Below, in pieces: positions 7,979 to 18,100 of a DNA stretch of 64,000 nucleotides. Positions within the stretch are counted from its first letter, which is position 1. The number at the start of each line of letters is the position of its first letter. The stretch lies in the NCBI GenBank assembly GCA_019117005.1, contig DXAO01000002.1, forward strand, positions 1 to 64,000, in the 5' to 3' direction. The notes under the pieces are model-generated. The model made no database searches and was not told where the DNA came from. It saw only the letters and a program-made list of their open reading frames with translations. The translations under genes and the position numbers were made by a program. The DNA comes from Candidatus Collinsella stercoripullorum (GTDB taxonomy: Bacteria > Actinomycetota > Coriobacteriia > Coriobacteriales > Coriobacteriaceae).

Positions 7979-8470
7979 TCAGATACATCGTTCGAGCAGG
8001 CAGACGGCCCAGGCGCCGATGCCCTCGCCGGCCCCCTCCCAACCGAGGCGCTCGGTCGTGGTGGCCTTGACCCCCACCTGCCCGACCTCGACGCCCAGCG
8101 CGCGGGCGAGGTTCTCGCGCATCGCCTGGCGGTGGGGCCCCATCTTGGGCTCCTGGGCGGCGATGGTGCAGTCGGCGTCCACGAGCTCGAAGCCCAGCGA
8201 GCGCGCATGCTCCATGACGCGCGAGAGCAGCACGAGCGAGTCGGCCCCCGCATAGGCGGGGTCGGTGTCGGGGAACAGCTGGCCGATGTCGCCGCCGCGG
8301 CAGGCGCCCAGGATGGCGTCGGCCAGCGCGTGGGCGAGCACGTCGGCATCGGAATGACCGAGCAGGCCGCGCCCGTAGGGGATGTCGACGCCGCCGATGA
8401 TGCAGCGGCGGCCCTCCACGAGCCGGTGCACATCGTATCCGTGTCCGATGCGAAGCGAGCTGTTCGGCAC
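7979..8470 (-). CDS. ispF: 2-C-methyl-D-erythritol 2,4-cyclodiphosphate synthase
   Basis: IspF forms the cyclodiphosphate of the non-mevalonate (MEP) isoprenoid pathway. The product of 163 aa matches the family length when started at the GTG at 8470, which gives VPNSSLRIGHGYDVHRL and has AAGGGG 6 bases upstream. Metal-binding DVH in GHGYDVH, LGHSDADVLAHA and the C-terminal KATTTERLGWEGAGEGI are all visible. It follows ispD by about 110 bp. The window also holds ispD and ispE, so three MEP steps are encoded here. Confidence 0.95.
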   Translation of the reverse strand: MPNSSLRIGHGYDVHRLVEGRRCIIGGVDIPYGRGLLGHSDADVLAHALADAILGACRGGDIGQLFPDTDPAYAGADSLVLLSRVMEHARSLGFELVDADCTIAAQEPKMGPHRQAMRENLARALGVEVGQVGVKATTTERLGWEGAGEGIGAWAVCLLERCI

Positions 8471-8582
8471 AGCCGACCCCTTTCCTCCAAAGCGTGCGAC
8501 CCTGCCATCATAGCAGCATGCGACGAGGGACGGGGGCGCGGGGGCCGGGGCGAAGACGAGGGCGCCCGCGGGCCACCGGGCT

Positions 8583-9338
8583 CTACACGAGCGGGGCGCG
8601 CCCCAGGATGCCGGAGTCCTGGGCGCTGTCGGCATCGCTCATGCGGCCGAGCAGGATGGCGGTCACGGGACGCAGGTCCTCGGGAAGCGTGACCTTGAGG
8701 TTGTCGCGCGGGCTGTCGACGCACAGCACGTGCCCGCCCACGCGCTCGACGAGCGAGGAGTCGTCCGTCCCCACGAAACCGTCGGCGTCCGCCGCGTCGT
8801 GCGCGCGCCGCAGGGCCTCGACCTTGAAGATCTGGGGCGTCTGCGCCGCCCAGTACATGCTGCGCGGCGGCGTGCTCTGGATGGCGTTGCCGCGCACGAT
8901 CTTCAGGGTGTCGATGGCGGGCTGGCCGCACACCGCGCCGTCGGCGGCGGGGGTGCAGCGCAGGGCGCAGATGGCGCGGTCGATGGCCTCCGTGGTGATG
9001 AGGGGGCGCGCCGCGTCGTGCACGGCGACGTAGGCGTAGCCGGCGGGCACCGCATCGAGACCCGCGCGCGTGGAGTCCTGCCGGGTCTCCCCCGCCTCGG
9101 CGATCGTCAGGGGCGTCGCGAACCCGAAGGGGTCGATGGCCAGCCGGCGCATCTCCCCGGCGCGCTCGGGCGGGCAGACCACCACGATCCGCCCCACGTT
9201 GGCGGAGCGGTCGAACGCCATGATCGACCAGGTCATGAGGGGACGGCCCGCCACGTTCACGAGCTGCTTGCCGCCGGGGTTCCCGAAGCGCTGCCCGCAC
9301 CCGCCGGCGACGATGACCGCGCAGACGTCAGCCGGCAT
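8583..9338 (-). CDS. ispD: 2-C-methyl-D-erythritol 4-phosphate cytidylyltransferase
   Basis: IspD couples MEP to CTP in the MEP pathway. The 251-aa protein shows the nucleotide-binding loop VIVAGGCGQRFG, then GKQ, VHDAARPL, AQTPQIF, TDDSSLVE and the terminal LPEDL. The start lies 3 bases after the disA stop, indicating translational coupling. The C-terminus is about 15-20 residues longer than in minimal family members. Confidence 0.95.
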   Translation of the reverse strand: MPADVCAVIVAGGCGQRFGNPGGKQLVNVAGRPLMTWSIMAFDRSANVGRIVVVCPPERAGEMRRLAIDPFGFATPLTIAEAGETRQDSTRAGLDAVPAGYAYVAVHDAARPLITTEAIDRAICALRCTPAADGAVCGQPAIDTLKIVRGNAIQSTPPRSMYWAAQTPQIFKVEALRRAHDAADADGFVGTDDSSLVERVGGHVLCVDSPRDNLKVTLPEDLRPVTAILLGRMSDADSAQDSGILGRAPLV

Positions 9339-9341
9339 GGA

Positions 9342-10406
9342 TCACGCCCCCGCCTGCTTGCCCTGCATGCGGGCGAGCGAGTCGGCGAGGATGGCGGGGT
9401 TGTTGACGCCGAAATCCCCCAGGCGCTCCGGGTCCTTGCGGATATCGCCCATGAGCTCCTGCAGCGAGCCGTACTCGTCGACGATCTTCTCCGCCACGCC
9501 GTCGCGGACCACCGAGACGCGGGAGAGCGTGCGCAGGCCGAGCGGCGTCATGACGGAGTCCTCGTCCAGGTTGTCGAAACCCAGGGCGGCGGCGACGCGC
9601 TGGGGGTTGGCGAGCTCCTCGGGCGTCATGTCGTTGAAGCGCTGGCGGATGCGGCGCGCGTTCTCCTCGGAGGAATCGCTCGCGTAGTCGCGGATCATGA
9701 GGTCGTACTCGGTGTCCATGCTCTGGCCGGCGAGCTGCTCCATCTGCATCTGGACGAGCTTGCCCTGGTTGCCGAGCTTGACGATGCAGTCCTTGAGCTC
9801 GTTTTTGGCCTGCTGCATAATCTCGAAGCTCGAGAAGATGTCCGTGATGTCGGCGAGCGTGACGTAGTCGTCCAGCTCCAGGGCGGTCAGGCGCACCAGG
9901 GAGCGGTCCAGCGCGGCGCGCGTGGTCTGGAGCGTGGCGATCAGCTGGTTGACCGAGCTCATGATGATGGCGACGGGCTGGATCTCGTAGGCCTTGCCGT
10001 GGACGTAGACGTTGACCACCGCGCGACGCGACGAGACGGAGATCATGATCGCGTCGGTCAGCACGCTCATGCGCGCGGCGGTGCGGTGGCGCATGCCGGT
10101 CTCGCTCGTGGCGAGCGAGGAGTCCGGGTTCAAATGGAAGTTGGCGCGCAGGATGTGCGAGAGGTCGCCGTCGATCACGACGGCGCCGTCCATCTTGCAC
10201 AGTTCGAAGAGACGGTTGGACGTGAAGGAGATGTTGAGCGGGAAGCCGTCGTTGCCCGCGGCGAGGACGTTCTCGGTGTCGCCGACGCATATCAGGGCGC
10301 CGAGGTGCCCGGCGATGATCATGTCGAGTGCGGTTCGGATAGGCTGTCCGGGTGCCGTGAGCCGGATAGCCTGGTCCATTCGCTTTTTGATCTCATCCTT
10401 ATCCAA
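9342..10406 (-). CDS. disA: Diadenylate cyclase DisA (c-di-AMP synthase, DNA-scanning protein)
   Basis: DisA makes c-di-AMP from two ATP and, in Bacillus, stalls on branched DNA. The 354-aa protein has the DAC-domain signatures DGA at residues 73-75 and RHR at 106-108 (in TGMRHRTAA), then the linker helices and a C-terminal helix-hairpin-helix-like region. I use the TTG start at 10406, which gives MDKDEIKKRMDQ and has GGAG 8 bases upstream. An ATG lies nine codons further in. It heads the disA-ispD run. radA, which precedes disA in many Firmicutes, is absent from the gap before it. Confidence 0.95.
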   Translation of the reverse strand: MDKDEIKKRMDQAIRLTAPGQPIRTALDMIIAGHLGALICVGDTENVLAAGNDGFPLNISFTSNRLFELCKMDGAVVIDGDLSHILRANFHLNPDSSLATSETGMRHRTAARMSVLTDAIMISVSSRRAVVNVYVHGKAYEIQPVAIIMSSVNQLIATLQTTRAALDRSLVRLTALELDDYVTLADITDIFSSFEIMQQAKNELKDCIVKLGNQGKLVQMQMEQLAGQSMDTEYDLMIRDYASDSSEENARRIRQRFNDMTPEELANPQRVAAALGFDNLDEDSVMTPLGLRTLSRVSVVRDGVAEKIVDEYGSLQELMGDIRKDPERLGDFGVNNPAILADSLARMQGKQAGA

Positions 10407-10814
10407 TGTGCCGCTCCGTGTCTGCTCGAGGTCCAGTCACAGTCATGGCTGTATTTTCTCACGGATTGCGACGTCAGGCGGACGGGTTTTTGAAACTCAA
10501 CATACGGCTGTACGAACCGGGGACGGGGGCGCTGCGGGCAGAGGCTCCCCCGGCGGCTCGAAGCCCGCTGTGCTGAAAGGCGGCGACGGATGACGGCGGC
10601 GGACAGGGCGGTCCCCCGTGCCCCGATGGCCCGTCGCGGGCGCCCCGGGCCGCGCCGCCTCGACCAGGGGGGGGGACGCGTCGTGCCTGCATCGGGAATC
10701 GGTTTCCATGGAGAAAGCCCCCATCTCTCGGACTTCTCTTTCCTTGTCCGGGAGATGGGGGGCGGTTCACGGCCGGGAGCGCGGCGATCCGGCTATGGGG
10801 AGGCCGTCGGCCCG
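10407..10814. other. Gap between clpC and disA (no radA)
   Basis: 408 bp without a gene. It contains the clpC terminator (10713-10761) and the disA leader. A weak promoter-like pair (CTGACG, 18 bases, TACAGC, minus strand) lies about 50 bp before disA. No trace of radA, the usual gene at this position in Bacillus, can be read in any frame. Confidence 0.6.
10713..10761 (-). terminator. Terminator of clpC
   Basis: A 16-bp stem with one G-T pair: arms CCCCCATCTC plus CGGAC, and GTCCG plus GAGATGGGGG. On the minus strand it is followed by CTTTCTCC. Confidence 0.75.
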
Positions 10815-13436
10815 TTACCGGGTCGCGGCCCCCATCTGGGCGCCTCCGGGCGCGGCCCCGAGCGAGGGAGCCGCCGCGCCGGAACGCGGGGCGGACTCGA
10901 AGCTCGCCCCGAGGGCGCCGGTCGGGCGCGGGGCGGGGATCTCCCCCGTGCCGTGGCTGAACACGAAGTGCCCGTCCACCACGTCCGTCAGGACCGTATC
11001 GCCCTCGTGCCACTCGCCGGCGAGCAGCTCCTCGCTCAAGGGGTCCTCGATGAGGCGCTGGATGGCGCGGCGCAGCGGGCGGGCGCCGTTGGTGAGGTCG
11101 GTGCCCTCCGCCACGATCTTGGCGATCGCGGCATCCGTGAGCTCGATGTTCATCCCGTTGGCGATCAGGCGCTGACGCAGGTCGTCCACGAGCAGGTGCG
11201 CGATGCTCGTCAGGGCGTCGCCCGAGAGCTTCTGGAAGACCACGATGTCGTCGACGCGGTTCAGGAACTCGGGGCGGAACAGGCGCTTGAGCTCGCCCAT
11301 GGCCCGGGTGCGGATCTCGTCCGCAGTGAGGCCCGCCTCGCCGGTGGTGCCGAAGCCCACGCTCGCGTCCTGCGCGATCTCGCGCGCGCCCACGTTGGAG
11401 GTCATGATGATCACCGTGTTGCGGAAGTCCACGGTCTTGCCCTGGCCGTCGGTGAGGCGGCCCTCGTCAAGCACCTGCAGCAGGATGTTGAAGATGTCGG
11501 GATGGGCCTTCTCGATCTCATCGAACAGCACGACGGAGTAGGGATGGCGCCGCACCGCCTTGGTGAGCTGGCCGCCCTCGTCGTGGCCCACGTAGCCCGG
11601 GGGGCTGCCGATGAGCTTCGAGACCTCGTACTGGCTCGCGAACTCGCTCATATCGAAGCTGATGAGCGCGTCCTTGCTGCCGAACAGGTACTCCGCGAGC
11701 GTCTTGGCGAGCTCGGTCTTGCCCGTGCCCGTGGGGCCGAGGAAGATGAACGAGCCGCCGGGGCGGCGCGGGTCCTTGAGTGGGGAGCGGCTGCGGCGGA
11801 TGGCCTTGGCCACGGCGCGCACGGCCTCGTCCTGGCCGATGATGCGCGTCTTCAAGGCGTCCTCGCAGGCGAGCAGGCGGCGCGACTCGCTCTCGGTGAG
11901 AGAGGAGACGGGCACGCCGGAGGTGGCGGAGACGATGTCGGCGATCTGCGCGACGTCGATGGTGATCGGGCTCGCGTCGAGCTCCGCGTTCCAGGCGGTG
12001 CGGGCCTCGGACAGGGCGATCTCGGCCTCGTGCTGCTGGCTCTTGAGCTCCGCGGCGCGGTTCATGTCGTCGGCGCCGGTCGCCTCCTCCACCGCCGCTT
12101 TGAGCTCGGCCACGCGCGCCTCGGCGGAGCGCACCGGCTCGGGGGCGCGGTTCGCGGCGATGCGGGCGCGGGCGCCGGCCTCGTCGATGAGGTCGATGGC
12201 CTTGTCGGGCAGGAAGCGGTCCTGGATGTAGCGGGCCGACAGCGACGCCGCCGCCTCGACCGCCGCCCGGGTGTAGCGCACGTGGTGGTGCTCCTCGTAG
12301 CGCGGGAGCAGGGCGTCGAGGATCTTGACCGTGTCCTCGACGCTCGGCTCCTCCACGTCGATGGTCTGGAAGCGCCGCTCGAAGGCGGGGTCCTTGGTGA
12401 GGTACTTGCGGAACTCCTCGGCGGTGGTGGCGCCGATGATCTGGAAGGCGCCGCGGGCCAGCACCGGCTTCAGCATGGAGCTCGCGTCGATGGAGCCCTC
12501 GGCCGAGCCCGCGCCGATGAGCGTGTGCATCTCATCGATGAACAGGATGACGTCGTCGGCCTCGGTGGCCTCGGCGATGACGTTCTTCAGGCGCTCCTCG
12601 AACTCGCCGCGGTACTTGGCGCCCGCCACGAGGCCGGGCAGGTCGAGCGTCCAGACGTTCATGTCGACGAGGTTCTCCGGCACGTCGCCGGCGGCGATGC
12701 GCTGGGCGAGCCCCTCGACGATCGCCGTCTTGCCCACACCCGGGTCGCCGAGGATGAGCGGGTTGTTCTTGGTGCGGCGGGAGAGGATCTCCATCATGCG
12801 GGAGACCTCCTTCTCGCGCCCGATGACCGGGTCGAGCTTGCCGTCGCGCGCCTCGGCGGTGAGGTTGGTGCCGAACTGCGCGAGCGTGCTCGCGTCCGCA
12901 TCGTCGCCGCGCGCGGACTCGCCGGAGAAGAACGGCAGCCCCGCGCCGGGGCGCCCGGAGGCGGAGCCGGCCATGGGCCGCTTGCGGCTCTGGTCCTTGG
13001 CGGTGAGCTTGTCGACCGCGCCCCGGACGGAGGCGGCGGAGACGCCCAGGCGCATGAGGATGTCCATCGCCATGCCGTCGCCCTCGTCGACGATGCCCAC
13101 GAGCAGGTGCTCGGTGGAGACGTAGGTCTGGTTGTTCTCGCGCGCCAGGCGGAAGGCGCGCTCCATGACCGAGATCACGCGCGGCGTGAAGGCGAGCTTG
13201 GCCGCCTCGGCGGGCTCGTCGCCGGGCTGCGTGGTGAGGATCTCGTCGAGCTGGGCGCCGATGTCCTCATAGGAGATCTCGAGAGTCCGCAGCGCCTCGG
13301 CGGCGATCCCCTCGCTCTCCTTGGCGAGCGCGAGCAGCAGGTGCTCGGTACCCACCTTGTTGGTCTTGCGCGCGAGCGCCTCCTCCTTCGCCATGGACAT
13401 GACGCGGCGCGCGCGGTCGGTGAATCGATCTAGCAT
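10815..13436 (-). CDS. clpC: ATP-dependent Clp protease ATPase subunit ClpC
   Basis: ClpC is a Hsp100 AAA+ unfoldase that feeds substrates to ClpP. The 873-aa product has two Clp-N repeats at the start ([21 protein letters not shown]). The first AAA+ module has Walker A GDPGVGKT and Walker [12 protein letters not shown] short coiled middle domain follows (about residues 420-470), and then a second AAA+ module with GPTGTGKT and [13 protein letters not shown]. The short middle domain fits ClpC rather than ClpB. The start [11 protein letters not shown] at 13436 has AGAGGT about 8 bases upstream; a TTG 21 bases earlier is less likely. The last 40 residues are an Ala/Gly/Pro-rich tail. No mcsA/mcsB or ctsR genes adjoin it. 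Confidence 0.95.
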   Translation of the reverse strand: MLDRFTDRARRVMSMAKEEALARKTNKVGTEHLLLALAKESEGIAAEALRTLEISYEDIGAQLDEILTTQPGDEPAEAAKLAFTPRVISVMERAFRLARENNQTYVSTEHLLVGIVDEGDGMAMDILMRLGVSAASVRGAVDKLTAKDQSRKRPMAGSASGRPGAGLPFFSGESARGDDADASTLAQFGTNLTAEARDGKLDPVIGREKEVSRMMEILSRRTKNNPLILGDPGVGKTAIVEGLAQRIAAGDVPENLVDMNVWTLDLPGLVAGAKYRGEFEERLKNVIAEATEADDVILFIDEMHTLIGAGSAEGSIDASSMLKPVLARGAFQIIGATTAEEFRKYLTKDPAFERRFQTIDVEEPSVEDTVKILDALLPRYEEHHHVRYTRAAVEAAASLSARYIQDRFLPDKAIDLIDEAGARARIAANRAPEPVRSAEARVAELKAAVEEATGADDMNRAAELKSQQHEAEIALSEARTAWNAELDASPITIDVAQIADIVSATSGVPVSSLTESESRRLLACEDALKTRIIGQDEAVRAVAKAIRRSRSPLKDPRRPGGSFIFLGPTGTGKTELAKTLAEYLFGSKDALISFDMSEFASQYEVSKLIGSPPGYVGHDEGGQLTKAVRRHPYSVVLFDEIEKAHPDIFNILLQVLDEGRLTDGQGKTVDFRNTVIIMTSNVGAREIAQDASVGFGTTGEAGLTADEIRTRAMGELKRLFRPEFLNRVDDIVVFQKLSGDALTSIAHLLVDDLRQRLIANGMNIELTDAAIAKIVAEGTDLTNGARPLRRAIQRLIEDPLSEELLAGEWHEGDTVLTDVVDGHFVFSHGTGEIPAPRPTGALGASFESAPRSGAAAPSLGAAPGGAQMGAATR

Positions 13437-13565
13437 GCGAATACCTCTAACGTGCAATCCGTCGTGGTTCGTTTTCAGAAAGATGCTGTACCCAGAGTTG
13501 CATTATCTTAACCGATGATTCCGGCGCCTGCGCCCCGGTCACACTTTCGCTACCACGGCGATCCG

Positions 13566-13583
13566 TCCTTTCAGCTGAAAGGA
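13566..13583. repeat. 18-bp perfect palindrome
   Basis: TCCTTTCAGCTGAAAGGA is its own reverse complement. It lies 5 bases from the ribokinase terminator and about 130 bp upstream of clpC. It could be an operator for clpC or simply a second hairpin. Confidence 0.6.
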
Positions 13584-13607
13584 TAAACCCTGGAGCGCGC
13601 TCCAGGG
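13584..13607 (-). terminator. Terminator of the ribokinase gene
   Basis: The 20-bp palindrome CCCTGGAGCGCGCTCCAGGG (13588-13607) is followed on the minus strand by TTTATCCTTTC. Confidence 0.65.
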
Positions 13608-13704
13608 GAAGGGAGGGGCCGGGAGCCGTCTTGCCGAGGATACAGTGCGCGGCGCACCGGACCCGCGGCGGGCCGGTCCCCTCCGCCGCCCGCCGCGTCG
13701 CGCA

Positions 13705-14646
13705 TCAGTCCATCGGGCAGACGAGCTCCGCCGCCCGCCCCGCGAGCGCCTCGACCTCATCGCGCGAGGGAATGGACTGCTGGGCGCCCACGCGCGTGGT
13801 GGCGAGAGCCGATGCCGCGGACGCCCATGCAAGGGCGAGCTGGATGTCCATGCCGCCCGCCAGCCCCGCCACGAGCGCACCGATGTAGGTGTCCCCCGCG
13901 CACGTGGTGTCCACCGCGTCGCAACGGGGAGGGGTCGCGCGGAGGAGCCTGTCGCCGGAGAGCACGGCGGAGCCGCGGTCGCCGAGGGTCAGCGCGACCG
14001 TGGGGACCCCGCGCTCCGCCAGACGCTCCAGGGCGCTGCGGATGGTCCCGTCATCATGCGGGAAGACCCCTGTGATGGCCTCGCACTCGGTCTCGTTGGC
14101 GCATACCAGGTCGACATCCGCCCACACCGACTCGGGCAGCGGGCAGGCCGGAGCGGGATTGAGCACCGTGTGCATCCCGCGGGCCCGGGCGTCCGAAAGC
14201 GCGGCGAGGGTCGCCTCAAGGGAGCACTCGAGCTGGGTGAGGAACACGTCGCCGGCTTTGGCGAGGGCGTCGAGCGACGCGGAGACGTCGTCTGCCGCGA
14301 GCATCCGGTTCGCCCCCGCGTCCAAGATGATGCGGTTGTCGCCCTCGACCCGCGCGATCGACGCCACACCGGTGGGGACGCCGGCGAGCCGCCGAACATG
14401 GCGGCTCGAGACCCCGGCATCGGAGAGGGCGGCGACCATCCTGTCGCCGAACACATCCTCGCCCACCGCGCCGACCATGTGCACCCGCGCCCCCATACGG
14501 GCGGCGGCCACCGCCTGGTTGGCACCCTTGCCGCCGGGGTTCATCAAGAAGCCGCGCCCGGAGAGGGTCTCCCCCGCTTGGGGCATGCGGTCGGCCTCGA
14601 TGGAGAGGTCCATGTTCAGGCTACCGAAGACGATGACGTCGGCCAT
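13705..14646 (-). CDS. rbsK: Ribokinase (PfkB family sugar kinase)
   Basis: This is probably ribokinase, phosphorylating D-ribose at O5. The 313-aa protein starts MADVIVFGSLNMDL and carries the substrate motif NPGGKGANQAVAAA and the anion-hole/catalytic motif DTTCAGDTYIGA. The latter has Cys where most family members have Gly or Ala before the AGD. The ATG at 14646 follows GGGAGGGAAGGGG. Reading frames running upstream of it simply traverse the 21-bp repeats and are not a real N-terminus. It stands alone, with a terminator behind it and a repeat array in front. Confidence 0.88.
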   Translation of the reverse strand: MADVIVFGSLNMDLSIEADRMPQAGETLSGRGFLMNPGGKGANQAVAAARMGARVHMVGAVGEDVFGDRMVAALSDAGVSSRHVRRLAGVPTGVASIARVEGDNRIILDAGANRMLAADDVSASLDALAKAGDVFLTQLECSLEATLAALSDARARGMHTVLNPAPACPLPESVWADVDLVCANETECEAITGVFPHDDGTIRSALERLAERGVPTVALTLGDRGSAVLSGDRLLRATPPRCDAVDTTCAGDTYIGALVAGLAGGMDIQLALAWASAASALATTRVGAQQSIPSRDEVEALAGRAAELVCPMD

Positions 14647-14809
14647 GCGCGCCCCTTCCCTCCCAAGGATACGAAACAACTCCTTTGTACCACGCTTTCG
14701 GCACGAACAGGAAACGGACCGGGCGCCGGCGCCGGAGCGCCGCTGCCCCCGGAAAGGTGCACCATGCCCCGGGAAGGCCGGATCCGTCCGCTTCGGGGCG
14801 AAACCGGGC

Positions 14810-14956
14810 TTCCCAGGACATGCCGTGTCGTTCCCGGGGCAGGTCATGGCTCTCCCGGGGCAGGTCGCAGGCTTCCCGGGGTGGGGTGCGGGCTTCCCGG
14901 GGCATGCTGTGTCGTTCCCGGGGCAGGACGCGGCGTTCCCGGGGCAGGATACAGAT
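14810..14956. repeat. Array of seven 21-bp tandem repeats
   Basis: Seven exact-length units start at 14810, 14831, 14852, 14873, 14894, 14915 and 14936. Each begins with TTCCCGGGG or a one- or two-base variant, usually followed by CAGG. An inverted copy of the core (TGCCCCGGGAA) sits near 14765, and a poorer one near 14742. The array fills the space between the divergent ribokinase and activase genes. Because 21 is divisible by 3, all minus-strand frames stay open through it, producing spurious heptapeptide repeats. Confidence 0.85.
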
Positions 14957-15046
14957 GAGGGGATGAAACGAACCCGTCCCCAACCAACCCCCGACCAACC
15001 CCCGAGGTGTTTGTACTGTACCTAAGCATTTTTTCGTCAGCCTGCC

Positions 15047-15079
15047 GATTCCCCTTCACATCCGCCCGGTATTGGGTAT
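15047..15079 (+). promoter_or_regulatory. Possible promoter of the activase gene
   Basis: TTCACA followed after 16 bases by TATCGT ends about 50 bases before the ATG at 15129. Matches to consensus are moderate. Confidence 0.35.
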
Positions 15080-15128
15080 CGTTGCAGTGGCACATCAACC
15101 CCCTAGAAAGACTGCAGGTCCCGTCCGT

Positions 15129-18100
15129 ATGACCGACATCCAGCGCGAAACCCCTCTCGATCCCGATTCCCCCTCCCCCGCCGACGACAGCCTCCTGCTC
15201 GGCCTCGACGTGGGGTCGACCACCGTCAAGGCGGTCGCCGTCGACCCTGCGACCGGGAGCGTCCTCTACACCAGCTACGAGCGGCATCACGCCCATCAGG
15301 CCGCCTGCGCGGCGCAGGCACTGCGCGCCGCCGCGCGGGCCCTCCCCGGCCGCGTCTTCCGCATCGCCGTCACCGGGTCGGGTGCCGCCCCCATCGCCGA
15401 GGCGTGCGGCGCGCCCTTCGTCCAGGAGGTCGTCGCGGGCGCACGCGCGGTCCAGGCCCTCTACCCGCAGGCGCGCACGGTCATCGAGCTCGGCGGCCAG
15501 GACGCCAAGATGATCTTCTTCGCGCACGACCCCTACCGCGGGGCGTCGCGCGTGGACGACATGCGCATGAACGGCACCTGCGCGGGCGGCACCGGGGCCT
15601 TCATCGACGAGATCGCCTCGGTGCTCGGCGTGCAAACCGAACAGTTCGAGGACCTCGCATCCCGGGGCACGACCGTCTACGAGATCTCCGGCCGCTGCGG
15701 CGTGTTCGCGAAGACCGATATCCAGCCGCTGCTCAACCAGGGGGTCGCCAAGGAGGACATCGCGCTGTCCACCTTCCACGCCCTCGTCAAGCAGACGGTC
15801 GGCGGGCTCGCGCAGGGCCTGGACATCAACGCGCCCGTCGTCTTCCAGGGCGGCCCGCTCACCTTCAACCGCACCCTCGTGCGCGTCTTCTCCGAGCGCC
15901 TCGGCCTCGACCCGGACGAGGTCATCATCCCCGAGCACCCCGAGACCATCGTCGCCCGCGGCGCGGCCCTGTGGCTGCCCGGCTCCCAAGATGAGGCGGC
16001 CCGCGCCCCGCGCGACTTGGAGGACGTAGCTCGGGCGCTCGACGGCATGGCCGAGCGCCCCCAGCGCCGCCGCTCCGCGGCCCCGGCGTTCTTCTCCTCG
16101 ACCGAGGAGCGGCTCTCCTTCGAACGCCGCCACGAGCTGCGCCGGATCTCCCCGCCCGAGCTGCACCCCGGCGACCGGCTCACCGTCCACCTGGGCATCG
16201 ACGCCGGCTCCACGACCACCAAGCTCGTCCTGCTCGACGGCGAGGGGACGCCCATCGACTCCTTCTACTCCTCCAACCAGGGCGAGCCCGTCGACGTGGC
16301 ACGCGACGCCCTGGTGGCGCTCCACGACGCCTACGAGAAGCGCGGCGTCGAGCTCGAGGTCGCCTCGATCGGCACCACCGGCTACGGGGAGCAGCTGTTC
16401 GCGCGGGCCTTCGGCGCCGACTACCACACCGTCGAGACCGTCGCGCACGCCCGGGCGGCGCTCGCCTACGAGCCGGACGCCTCGTTCATCCTCGACATCG
16501 GCGGCCAGGACATGAAGGCGATGTGGGTCGACCGCGGCGTCATCACCGACGTGATCGTCAACGAGGCCTGCTCGAGCGGCTGCGGGTCGTTCCTCGAGAA
16601 CTTCGCCCGCTCGCTCGGCATCCTCGTGGAGGACATCGCCGCGACGGCGTTCTCGTCCGCCGAGCCCGCCGCGCTCGGCAGCCGCTGCACCGTCTTCATG
16701 ACCTCGAGCGTCATCTCCGAGCAGCGCGACGGCAAGACGCCTGCCGACATCATGGCCGGCCTGTGCCGCTCCATCATCGAGAACGTGTTCACCAAGGTCG
16801 TGCGCGTGCCCAACATGGACGCCCTCGGGGAGCACATCGTGGTGCAGGGCGGCACCTTCGCCAACGACGCGGTGCTGCGCGCGTTCGAGCAGTACGTGGG
16901 GCGCGACGTCACCCGCAGCCCCTATCCCGGCCTCATGGGCGCCATCGGCGCGGCCCTGCTCGCCAAGGAGCACGTCGAGCGCGCCGCGCAGGCGGCGGGA
17001 CCCGCGGGCGCGGACGGCGCGCGGGACGGGTCGGACGCGCGCGGCGGCACCTCGTTCATCGGCTTCCCCGCGGTCCGCGCCCTCTCCTTCACCCGCGAGG
17101 GGAACGTGACCTGCCCGTTCTGCGGCAACCACTGCGCGCGCACCATCATCAGCTTCTCCACGGGCGACCGCTACGTGACCGGCAACCGCTGCTCGCGCGG
17201 CGAGGTGCTGGGGGATCCGGGCGAACCCGAGGTCCGCGCCCGGGCCAAGCGCGCGGCGGCGGCCGTCGCGAGCGTCCCCAACCTGTTCGAGGAGCGCACG
17301 CGCCTGCTGTTCCGCACGCCCGAGTACGACCGCGTCCTGCCCGACAACGGCATCAGGATCGGCATCCCGCGCGCCCTGGCCGTCTGGGACTCCGCGCCCT
17401 TCTGGAACGCGCTGCTCGGATCGCTCGGCTTCACCGTGGTCCTGTCGTCCATGAGCTCGCACGCGATGTACGAGCGCGGGCTGCCGGCCGTATGCTCCGA
17501 CACCATCTGCTTCCCGGCCAAACTCGTCCACGGGCACATCCGCGACCTCGCCGACAAGAAGGTCGACCGCATCTTCATGCCGATCATCACCACCGTCGCG
17601 CCCGAGGGCACGGCCGAGACCGCCGAGTCCATGTGCGCGGTGGTGAAGGGCTACCCCATGGTGATCCGCTCGTCGGACAACCCGACGCAGCGCTTCGGCA
17701 TCCCCCTCGACTCGCCGCTGTTCCACTGGTACACCGCCGAGGACCGCGAGCGCCAGCTCGCGCAGTACCTGGCCGCCACCTTCGATATCCCCGCCGACGC
17801 GACCCGCGCCGCCCTCGCGGAAGCCGACCGCGCGCAGCAGGCCTTTACCGACGCGCTCGAGCGCCGCGGCACCGAGGTGCTCGAACAGGTCCAGGCGCGC
17901 GGCGGCACGGCCGTCGTGCTCGCGGCGCGTCCCTACCAGACCGACCCGCTCGTCAACCACAACCTGCCCGGCATGTTCGTGGAGCAAGGCGTCCCGGTGC
18001 TCACCGCCGACGCCGTCCCCGGCATGCGCGAGGTCGACCTCACGCGCAGCCGCCTGGACATCGCCAACAACTACCACGCGCGGATCCTGTCGTGCGCGCT

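Noticed and set aside
14647..14847. N-terminal extension of the ribokinase with CPGxxxx heptapeptides
   Set aside because: It is only the 21-bp DNA repeat read in frame. The family start and the ribosome binding site lie at 14646.
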